A DNA stretch of 15,333 nucleotides, taken from positions 1-15,333 of the forward strand of contig JAEOTJ010000371.1 in the NCBI GenBank assembly GCA_016839905.1, in the 5' to 3' direction. Numbering within the stretch: position 1 is the stretch's first letter; each line of letters opens with the position of its first letter. The position numbers and the translations under genes are program-made. Of this stretch, positions 8,265 to 13,601 are shown piece by piece. The notes under the pieces were generated by a model. That model worked only from the letters and a program-made list of their open reading frames with translations, made no database searches and was not told the DNA's origin. The stretch comes from Promethearchaeota archaeon. Lineage in GTDB: Archaea; Asgardarchaeota; Lokiarchaeia; Sigynarchaeales; SOKP01.

Positions 8265-8428
8265 AAGGTTATATTTCTTTCTTCAAGTTTTAGTATAATT
8301 CATATCTAATCATTTTAGGAATAATTTTGTGTTCAAAATTAATTAATTCTAAAAATGAAAACAGCTAAACCAAAAATTTTGAATAATTAACTTTTTCTAC
8401 AACTAAAAATTTTTTTAATTAGCTCGGA

Positions 8429-9646
8429 ATGAAGAAGAAAAATGTAAAAACATCAGATGACCAATATACGTGGCGATTCTGGCCAATAATTTGCTTAACT
8501 ATAATATATCCAATGAACAACGCCATAGTTGGTTTGGCAATTCCTTTATATTTTTTTAAGCAAGGTTTAAATATAGTAATTATTGGTTTTTTAACTGCGG
8601 GAGCAGCCATAACCTATAGCTTCAGTCCCCTTTTATTTCTTAGACTATCAGAAAAATTAGGACGCAAAAAAAGTATTATAATGGCGATGGCTGGTGCAAC
8701 TATTGCTCAATTCACATTTTACATTACATTAAATCCACTAATTTTCTTTATAGCTAGACTTACAGAAGGGCTTTTCCTTGGTTTTTTTTGGGCGAATATT
8801 CAATCAAGCATTTCAGATAATGCATTTCAAGACCATAATAAATACATGGCAAGATTTAATTTATCATGGAATTCTGGTATTTTAATAGGAATGTTAATTG
8901 GAACAATAATCTTATTCTATATAAGTGATGTAAAGGTTCTTTTTTATTTACTCCCCTTATTAGTTTTAATTAACACTTTTATTGCAATCCTTTTTTTCCA
9001 AGAGTCAGTAAAATTAGATAATAATATAAATGATAATAAGCCCCTCAAACAACAAGAAATTACAATAATAAAAAAAGAAAGAGATTTAGAGAATTTACAT
9101 ATACCTCTATTGATGCCGTTGTTAATATTATTTATATTTGCTTTAACGCGAGCGAGTGTTAGCTTTTTATATCCTATTAAATCAGAAATTTTAGAATTTA
9201 AAATTCATACTGTATATCTAATGTCTTTTTTAGCATTCCTTACACAATTAATTTTTACTCCAATTACAAGCACAATATCCTTAAAATTTTTAAAATATAT
9301 TTCCATTATGGCAATGGCATTATTATTCATAATTTTATTATTATTTGGATTATTCACAGATTTTTTTCTATTTCTTTTTCTTTTCTTGTTAATGGGAGCA
9401 TGTACAGGAATTTTATATGGAACAAGTTTAAAGCTGATGATAACTCTAAATATAAGAAATAATACTTCCAAATATACAAGTATTTTTGAGAGCTTTTTAG
9501 GATTAATGTTTTTGATGGTTCCTATAATCTCAGGGTATTTGGCGGTAATTGGAATCAGTTTCGCTTTCTTTCTAATGTCTTTCTTTATTTTAATTAGTTT
9601 ACCTATAAATTTAATATGTTTAAAACGATTACAGAATATTGAATAA
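8429..9646 (+). CDS. Major facilitator superfamily (MFS) transporter
   Basis: A 405-residue polytopic membrane protein with about 12 hydrophobic segments in two halves of six, separated by a charged loop (about 192-222, KLDNNINDNK...KKERDLENL). The loop between helices 2 and 3 carries RLSEKLGRKKSI (72-83), the MFS motif A (GxxxDxxGRR) with serine and glutamate in place of the first glycine and aspartate. Proton-coupled or facilitated transport of a small molecule is expected; the substrate cannot be read from the sequence. The ATG at 8429 follows CTCGGA, at best a weak ribosome site. It stands alone, divergent from the SCP2 gene, with no adjacent regulator. Confidence 0.9.
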   Translation: MKKKNVKTSDDQYTWRFWPIICLTIIYPMNNAIVGLAIPLYFFKQGLNIVIIGFLTAGAAITYSFSPLLFLRLSEKLGRKKSIIMAMAGATIAQFTFYITLNPLIFFIARLTEGLFLGFFWANIQSSISDNAFQDHNKYMARFNLSWNSGILIGMLIGTIILFYISDVKVLFYLLPLLVLINTFIAILFFQESVKLDNNINDNKPLKQQEITIIKKERDLENLHIPLLMPLLILFIFALTRASVSFLYPIKSEILEFKIHTVYLMSFLAFLTQLIFTPITSTISLKFLKYISIMAMALLFIILLLFGLFTDFFLFLFLFLLMGACTGILYGTSLKLMITLNIRNNTSKYTSIFESFLGLMFLMVPIISGYLAVIGISFAFFLMSFFILISLPINLICLKRLQNIE

Positions 9647-9660
9647 ATTTGGACGTCTTT

Positions 9661-9671
9661 AAAAAAAAAAA
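9661..9671 (-). terminator. Poly-T terminator of tRNA-Asp
   Basis: An 11-base A-run on the plus strand gives a minus-strand oligo-T 18 bases past the encoded CCA of tRNA-Asp. It also lies just past the stop codon of the convergent MFS gene. Confidence 0.55.
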
Positions 9672-9688
9672 CGTATATAAATTTAAAA

Positions 9689-9795
9689 TGGCGCCCACAG
9701 CGGGAATTTCATGCTTGGGTACTTCCTAACGCATTTTGAACCCGCGTCGCAGGAGTGACAGTCCCGAATGCTGGACCGGGCTACACTATGTGGGC
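9689..9795 (-). tRNA. tRNA-Asp(GUC) with a T-loop intron and encoded CCA
   Basis: On the minus strand the acceptor stem is GCCCACA/TGTGGGC, followed by discriminator G73 (as expected for tRNA-Asp) and a genomically encoded CCA (9689-9691). T8 and A9 are followed by a D-arm GTGT/GCAT with loop AGCCCGGTCCA (A14, G15, G18, G19, A21). The anticodon stem CGGGA/TCCTG encloses loop CTGTCAC, giving anticodon GTC at 9757-9759. The variable loop is CGAC. The T-stem GCGGG/CCCGC encloses 36 nucleotides instead of 7. Removing 29 nucleotides restores a normal T-loop (TTCAAAT or TTCAATT) and a 75-nucleotide tRNA plus CCA. All invariant positions checked are intact after splicing. Confidence 0.93.
9706..9734 (-). 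other. 29-nt intron in the T-loop of tRNA-Asp, canonical bulge-helix-bulge
   Basis: The splice structure reads as follows on the minus strand. The outer helix is the T-stem GCGGG/CCCGC, the central 4-bp helix is TTCA/TGAA, the bulges are AAA (5') and ATT (3'), and the inner helix begins TGC/GCA. Two 3-nt bulges on opposite strands separated by four base pairs is the archaeal tRNA splicing endonuclease motif. Cutting after the second bulge base gives 9706-9734; cutting after the first shifts the intron by one base. The intron splits the B-box region at about position 59/60. Confidence 0.88.
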
Positions 9796-9816
9796 TGGAG
9801 TAATTTAAGTAATAAA

Positions 9817-9824
9817 ATAATAAA
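9817..9824 (-). promoter_or_regulatory. TATA box of tRNA-Asp
   Basis: The minus strand reads TTTATTAT centred about 25 bases upstream of tRNA position 1, the expected spacing for an archaeal TATA box. Confidence 0.45.
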
Positions 9825-9961
9825 TACTTATTAAAATAAAAATTTTATTGTATTTAGTTTCGTTAATCCAAACACATAAATATTCAAGTTATAATCATGA
9901 ATATAAGGAGACATTGGAAAATACTTTCTAAAATTAATTAATTAAAATTGGAATGTATTAA

Positions 9962-10405
9962 ATGGATAATATAAAAAACTTAGAAACAATTCTAAGCGAA
10001 TTAGGAAATGATAAGAAAAAATTTAAAATTGTTTTAGACAAATTCATCAAATACTCAATTGATACGATTAATAATAATGAGGAACTTCGAGAAGAGCTTG
10101 ATGATATTGATAATACTTATCAAACTTATATAGATGATATGAATATACAATTTTGGATCAAGGTTAAAAATGGAAAGATCGAGTTTGAATACGGAGTTTA
10201 TAAAAATCCATCAGTAGAGGTGTGGTTAACTAAAGGTCAAATAATTAATATTATTAAAGGAGATATCAGTGGAAGTGATGCATATATAAAAGGTAAAATT
10301 AAAGCACGTGGAAGTCTCACTTTAGGTTTAAGATATATTAAATTATACCGAATGTTTTTTAAATATATTAATGAAAAATATGATTTAAACGGCTTTCCAG
10401 GCTGA
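9962..10405 (+). CDS. SCP2 sterol-carrier-like protein, second copy
   Basis: A 147-residue protein with the same plan as the SCP2 protein at 7750-8184. It has an N-terminal helix region with NNNEELREELDDID (37-50), then IDDMNIQFWIKVKNGKIEF (57-75), KNPSVEVWLTKGQIINIIKG (81-100) and DAYIKGKIKARGSL (106-119). By eye the two align through the phrases 'I.D..I..WI.VK.G.I', 'NPS....T...I' and 'AY..G.I...G.L'. This copy is lysine-rich and much less acidic, especially in the last third, so the two may have different partners or ligands. Lipid or hydrophobic ligand binding is inferred from the fold. The ATG at 9962 has only GGAATG nearby. Its 3' end abuts a convergent small ORF. Confidence 0.82.
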   Translation: MDNIKNLETILSELGNDKKKFKIVLDKFIKYSIDTINNNEELREELDDIDNTYQTYIDDMNIQFWIKVKNGKIEFEYGVYKNPSVEVWLTKGQIINIIKGDISGSDAYIKGKIKARGSLTLGLRYIKLYRMFFKYINEKYDLNGFPG

Positions 10406-10406
10406 T

Positions 10407-10622
10407 TTATTCAATTAAATCGAAAAATCTTTTTTTCACTTTTTCATTATTAGATTTATCCAATACGGGAATCAAGTTCATATTAGCATGCTTTTTTAAA
10501 TCATAAGAAAATATTAAGGGATGGACTAATTCATTTATATCTGTAAAATTTTTTTCATTTCTTAATGATTCCGTGTCTTTTAAAAGGAATTTAGCAATTT
10601 CAAGCTCTTCTTTTTCATTCAT
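10407..10622 (-). CDS. Small hypothetical protein, 71 residues
   Basis: A short, charged, mainly helical reading frame whose stop codon lies one base from the stop of the convergent SCP2-like gene. I recognise no family. The composition (MNEKEELEIAKFLLKD start, balanced acidic and basic residues, a hydrophobic ELVHPLIF at 31-38) is protein-like rather than random, and codon use resembles the neighbours. There is no Shine-Dalgarno before the ATG at 10620-10622. It could be a real small protein or a chance frame in AT-rich DNA; I lean to real. Confidence 0.5.
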   Translation of the reverse strand: MNEKEELEIAKFLLKDTESLRNEKNFTDINELVHPLIFSYDLKKHANMNLIPVLDKSNNEKVKKRFFDLIE

Positions 10623-10773
10623 TATTTTATCAAGAATAATTAGTTATTAATTCATAAAAAATTTTTTTAGAAATAACATATGAAACTATATAACATATTT
10701 TCCTATAGTTTTTAAAGTTCTTAAAAAAATATGATCTCATTAAAAAAAATGACGGGTCTGTAATCTAGTCTGG

Positions 10774-10804
10774 ATTTTTTCTTATTTCAAGAAGAAAAAC
10801 ATAT
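10774..10804 (+). other. 30-31-nt D-loop intron of tRNA-Arg, relaxed splice motif
   Basis: A strong inner hairpin TTTTTCTT/AAGAAAAA (10776-10783 with 10792-10799) closes the insert. Next to it, TCTG (10769-10772) faces CATA (10800-10803) as a central helix with one mismatch, with a 3-nt 5' bulge GAT. The motif is relaxed rather than canonical, so the boundaries are uncertain by one or two bases. Intron excision leaves a D-loop of AGTCTGGA or AGTCTGG followed by two bases. Confidence 0.7.
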
Positions 10805-10829
10805 AGGGTGCCCGGCTTCGGACTGGGAT

Positions 10830-10858
10830 TTTTGGTAAGATCTACCGCCAAACCCGTA
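10830..10858 (+). other. 29-nt variable-loop intron of tRNA-Arg
   Basis: The inner helix is TTTGG/CCAAA (10831-10835 with 10848-10852). The central helix is TGGG/CCCG with one G-U pair (10824-10827 with 10853-10856), and the bulges are ATT (10828-10830) and TAG (10857-10859). Cutting after the second base of each bulge removes 29 nucleotides and leaves a standard 5-nt variable loop ATGTC, that is, an intron near position 45/46. Confidence 0.75.
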
Positions 10859-10982
10859 GTCGCAGGTTCGAATCCTGCCAGACCCATCTTTATGTATGTT
10901 AATTAAGATTTGAGAATAAGATATATTGAAATATATCTTTAAAAGTCTGAATGGTATCCATATTTTTGTAATAGATAAAATT

Positions 10983-11066
10983 ATGGAAGAATATAAAACA
11001 AATGATTATATCACTTTAAAGATGAGGAAAAAAGAAATATAATACCTCATGAAGAAAAAATTCTAA
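10983..11066 (+). pseudogene. Decayed 5' fragment of an Asgard-type protein gene
   Basis: From the ATG at 10983 the frame reads MEEYKTNDYITLKMRKKEI, then a TAA at 11040-11042, and continues in the same frame as YLMKKKF before a second stop at 11064-11066. The phrase 'EYITLKLE...IIYLMKKKF' resembles, from memory, the N-terminus of a large family of Lokiarchaeal proteins (…NEYITLKLE..KTNIY….F..CKYLLL). A frame that stays meaningful across a stop suggests a recent remnant. The family assignment is by memory of pattern only, and the fragment is very short. Confidence 0.35.
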
Positions 11067-11099
11067 ATTCTAAATATAATACAACATTATTAATGATTA

Positions 11100-11741
11100 A
11101 TGACCGTGGAAAAGAATAAAATTCTTAACAAGTTTTTCAAGCCAGTTCCTATGGGTTTAACGGGCTTTATGGCATTTATCATCACTGTTATTGGATTCAT
11201 GTTAGCCGCTTCTTACATTCCTAAATTTAGCATATTTAACACAATGTTATCCGATTTAGGAAATGGTGAAGGTGGGATTTTTTTTAATGGTGCATTGATT
11301 ATTTCTGGCCTTCTCGCCCTTCCCTTCTACTTTTACTTAATAAATCTACTTAATACTCATAATCTCAATAGAAAATTACAGGCTTTATTGATCATTAATT
11401 GTTTATTAACCATTACCGCATACATTTTATTAGGATTTTTTCCATCAATCGGAATCAATTTGTTTTTTGAATTCATTCATGGTGCCCTTACGTTAATATG
11501 TTGGCTCTCTGGAATGATTTTCTATTCATCATTTAGTTATTTGGTTTTGAAATATAAAGAGCTCACTAGATTTCATGCCTTGATAGGATTCAGCGCATCT
11601 GCCTCACTTTTAATTGGTGTGATAACTTGGAGCCCGATTTCTGAATGGATAATGACGTTTTTTATAAGCCTTTTTATTCTTACAAATTCTCTCTATTTAA
11701 TAATTAAGCATAAAAAAGTAAGAAATAGAAATAATTTTTAA
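11100..11741 (+). CDS. DUF998-like six-helix membrane protein
   Basis: A 213-residue integral membrane protein of unknown function. Hydrophobic segments lie at about 19-39, 60-83, 94-113, 120-148, 158-177 and 183-203. The loop after helix 1 holds MLSDLGNGEGGIFFNG (49-64), which matches the 'SDLG......FN' signature of the DUF998 family. FPSIG (114-118) and EFIHG (124-128) fit the family's later 'FP' and 'HG' elements. The tail is strongly basic (KHKKVRNRN), consistent with a cytoplasmic C-terminus. The ATG at 11100 is preceded only by A/T-rich sequence. It converges on the Zn-ribbon/Roadblock gene with a 55-base spacer and has no evident partner. Confidence 0.82.
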   Translation: MTVEKNKILNKFFKPVPMGLTGFMAFIITVIGFMLAASYIPKFSIFNTMLSDLGNGEGGIFFNGALIISGLLALPFYFYLINLLNTHNLNRKLQALLIINCLLTITAYILLGFFPSIGINLFFEFIHGALTLICWLSGMIFYSSFSYLVLKYKELTRFHALIGFSASASLLIGVITWSPISEWIMTFFISLFILTNSLYLIIKHKKVRNRNNF

Positions 11742-11796
11742 TGATATTAAAGAATTAGAAAGGCGATCCAAAATAATAGGGAGAGGGATTAAAAAT

Positions 11797-12450
11797 CTAA
11801 ATCATTTTCATTATATCTCGTGCCATTTGATTTAAAAGCATAATTCCCATGCCCAACTTTATGTGAGAAGAAAAAAATAGCACTAAAATGGTTTTTGTAT
11901 TATAAAAATCAAGATATTCAGAGCAGACTTTCTGTTGATTTTCTAATTCGAGAAGCATTTTCTTTACTCCAACGAGCTTCTTTTTATCTCGAATTTCAAA
12001 TTCTCTAATAGCATTTACTAATACTCCTTGAGGAAGAGAAGAATATAAAATGTTACCTTCAATGGTAAATAATCCGCTACCCAAAATATCTTTATCATCT
12101 ATGGCACTCCTTAGAAGATTAATGATTTCTCTAAATTTTGGTAATGAACTAAGAGTATTTGAATGATCTGTTAAGTCTGACTCCTCTTTTGAAGGTTCTG
12201 CACCTCCGCTGAGTATCTCTACCTTTGAGAGTTCATAATCTACTCTCTGATAACCTCTAACCTTGAAATTTTTATCAATAAAGGCTTGAAAAGTATGTTC
12301 ACATACTAAACCACTTGGAATGGAGATTGTGGTTAATTGTTTACTCTGATTAATAACTTTATCTGGAATTTTTATTTTATTCTTATTTTTACATTCGGGA
12401 CATATCAAGGGCACTTCTTTTATTTGCCCTCCATAATTCTCTTGTATCAT
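11797..12450 (-). CDS. Zinc-binding N-terminal domain fused to Roadblock/LC7-like domain
   Basis: A 217-residue cytoplasmic protein with two parts. Residues 15-75 form a small metal-binding domain: LICPECKNKNKI supplies Cys17 and Cys20, and GLVCEH (48-52, with VCEH at 49-52) supplies Cys50 and His52, followed by FQAFIDKNFKVRGYQRVDYE (54-73). An acidic serine-rich linker follows (85-103). Residues 105-217 look like a Roadblock/LC7 fold: helix (FREIINLLRSAID), strand pair (GSGLFTIEGNILYSSLP, 124-140), helix, strand (TILVLFFSS, 187-195) and a closing helix (LNQMARDIMKM). This CxxC...CxH plus Roadblock arrangement is one I associate with Asgard archaea. Roadblock proteins often act as GTPase regulators or scaffolds; that role here is inference. 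Divergent from a second Roadblock-like gene. Confidence 0.78.
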   Translation of the reverse strand: MIQENYGGQIKEVPLICPECKNKNKIKIPDKVINQSKQLTTISIPSGLVCEHTFQAFIDKNFKVRGYQRVDYELSKVEILSGGAEPSKEESDLTDHSNTLSSLPKFREIINLLRSAIDDKDILGSGLFTIEGNILYSSLPQGVLVNAIREFEIRDKKKLVGVKKMLLELENQQKVCSEYLDFYNTKTILVLFFSSHIKLGMGIMLLNQMARDIMKMI

Positions 12451-12564
12451 TTTTTTCTATATTAAAAACTCATTTTTTCTCTTAAATCATTAGAAATCAT
12501 TATCTTTTAAAATTATTATGCAAAACATAATTTATTATACTAGGAGAATATATTTATTATAGAA
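12451..12564. promoter_or_regulatory. Shared divergent promoter region of the two Roadblock-like genes
   Basis: A 114-base spacer. TTTATTAT at 12531-12538 is centred about 30 bases before the ATG at 12565, so the plus-strand message is probably leaderless or nearly so. A TAGGAG at about 12541-12546 is too far (18 bases) from the ATG to be a useful ribosome site. The minus-strand promoter is not obvious. Confidence 0.4.
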
Positions 12565-12924
12565 ATGACGATAACTATTGATCTCGATTCTGTCTTGAAT
12601 AACTTAGTTAATAAACTCGGAAAGAGTTGTTTTTTTGTATTAATTACTTCTAATAATGGGGCTGTTTTAAAAAGCTATATTAACGAGGAAGAGTTTAATA
12701 AGTCTTCCATCAGCGTGAATATCGCCCAGATATATGAAACTGCTGAGGAGATAACCGAAAATATTGGAATACATAGCCCAGACTTTAATGTCATTCACTC
12801 AGATAATTTTTATATATTATCTTTTAAAATATTAGAAAAGATTATTATATTATTAACAGAAGACCAAGTAGATATAACACAAATCTTTCGGATTATTAAT
12901 AGCACTATTTCACCCAGTAATTAA
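12565..12924 (+). CDS. Stand-alone Roadblock/LC7-like protein
   Basis: A 119-residue single-domain protein. The order of elements fits Roadblock/LC7: helix (IDLDSVLNNLVNKLG, 5-19), beta-hairpin (CFFVLITSNNGAVLKSYI, 22-39), a long helix (SVNIAQIYETAEEITENIG, 50-68), two strands (FNVIHSDNFYILSFKI at 74-89, then KIIILLTE at 92-99), and a final helix (ITQIFRIINSTI, 104-115). Roadblock domains dimerise and in eukaryotes and bacteria sit next to small GTPases (LAMTOR/Ragulator, MglB). It is divergently transcribed from the Zn-ribbon/Roadblock gene, which raises the possibility of a heterodimer; this is inference. No small GTPase gene lies in the window. The ATG at 12565 fits the upstream TATA box. 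Confidence 0.72.
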   Translation: MTITIDLDSVLNNLVNKLGKSCFFVLITSNNGAVLKSYINEEEFNKSSISVNIAQIYETAEEITENIGIHSPDFNVIHSDNFYILSFKILEKIIILLTEDQVDITQIFRIINSTISPSN

Positions 12925-13033
12925 AATCTATCTTAATATAATTTAATAAATACCAATAATTTATAAAACCAATTTTTAAATTACTTATTAATTCTATTCT
13001 TATATTAAACTTATTAAATTTGTGAAATAAGAA

Positions 13034-13522
13034 ATGAAATACGAAAAAAATCAATATAGCGAAGGTATTAGTTTATGTACCCTTATTATTGCTGGAGTAT
13101 TTTTATATTGGGGAGTAAGTATTTTAATAGGAGGAGGTTGGGTGCCTTGGTGGGGGATTATTCCCTTAGGGATTGGAATAATTATTGCTGCAGGTCAAAT
13201 CGCAGTTTTAGCAAATAGAGGAAAATTAAGAAATGCAGTTAAATATGAATATATTGATAACCCGAATGCATCAATAGAAGAAATTAGCAAAAAAACAAGC
13301 ATCTCTAAAAAAGATGTTCAAGCAATTACGTTAGACTTGAAAATAAGAGGCGATTTGCGTGGAAAATTCTCTACTAAAACGGGTGTTTTTAAGACAATTC
13401 CAGATCAAGTAAATAATAAAGCATCAGAACAAATAAAGAGAAATTTTTGCGCCAATTGTGGATCTCCTATTAAAAAGGATCACGCTGAATTTTGTGCTTT
13501 CTGTGGGTCAAAAATAGAATAA
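13034..13522 (+). CDS. Membrane protein with winged-helix and zinc-ribbon domains
   Basis: A 162-residue protein in three parts. Two hydrophobic helices at the N-terminus (about 12-33 and 38-60) form a hairpin in the membrane. Residues 72-120 resemble a winged helix of the PCI type: YIDNPNASIEEISKKTSISKKDVQAI, then a helix and the wing GDLRGKFSTKTGVF (106-119). The tail is a zinc ribbon with Cys139, Cys142, Cys154 and Cys157 (CANC...CAFC). Membrane-anchored wHTH plus zinc ribbon proteins of this size occur in archaea, with unknown roles. The winged helix could bind nucleic acid or protein. Three lysines and arginines after helix 2 suggest that the soluble part is cytoplasmic. The ATG at 13034 has no Shine-Dalgarno. 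It is a single gene. Confidence 0.8.
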   Translation: MKYEKNQYSEGISLCTLIIAGVFLYWGVSILIGGGWVPWWGIIPLGIGIIIAAGQIAVLANRGKLRNAVKYEYIDNPNASIEEISKKTSISKKDVQAITLDLKIRGDLRGKFSTKTGVFKTIPDQVNNKASEQIKRNFCANCGSPIKKDHAEFCAFCGSKIE

Positions 13523-13589
13523 ACTTTTATTTTCTTATGATTAAATAATCTTTAATTCCATCTCATATAAATATAATATTATAAATGAA

Positions 13590-13594
13590 GAGGT
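13590..13594 (+). promoter_or_regulatory. Shine-Dalgarno site selecting ATG 13602
   Basis: GAGGT ends seven bases before ATG 13602, good spacing for translation initiation. The in-frame GTG at 13596 would be only one base away, so this site favours the ATG. Confidence 0.55.
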
Positions 13595-13601
13595 TGTGTG
13601 C

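Larger units (their letters stand above)
10754..10886 (+). tRNA. tRNA-Arg(UCG) with two introns (D-loop and variable loop)
   Basis: The acceptor stem is GGGTCTG (10754-10760) with CAGACCC (10879-10885) and discriminator A at 10886; CCA is not encoded. T8 and A9 are followed by D-stem ATCT, paired with GGGT at 10806-10809 (two G-U pairs). The D-loop begins AGTCTGG (A14, G15, G18, G19). Anticodon stem CCCGG/CTGGG (10811-10815, 10823-10827) encloses CTTCGGA, giving anticodon TCG at 10818-10820 with T33 and G37. The T-arm is GCAGG-TTCGAAT-CCTGC (10862-10878). An extra 30-31 nucleotides in the D-loop and 29 in the variable loop are read as introns; removing them gives about 73-74 nucleotides with all invariant bases. 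The anticodon arm CCCGGCTTCGGA...GGG is typical of archaeal tRNA-Arg(UCG). Confidence 0.88.

Noticed and set aside
9205..9471. Antisense frame within the MFS gene, and similar antisense frames at 1537-1722, 1936-2121, 5578-5859, 8419-8610, 13700-13900 and 14208-14465
   Set aside because: All lie opposite well-supported genes and have no protein family character; they are shadows.
9692..9795. Reading the tRNA on the plus strand
   Set aside because: The plus strand lacks T8 and has no T-arm consensus; the minus strand gives every invariant base and anticodon GTC.
10754..10886. Reading this tRNA as tRNA-Pro (CGG) or tRNA-Trp (CCA) with a single long intron
   Set aside because: Pro would need a mispaired anticodon stem. 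Trp would lack T33 and give only a 4-bp stem with a 10-base loop. The Arg(UCG) arm CCCGG-CTTCGGA-CTGGG is perfect.
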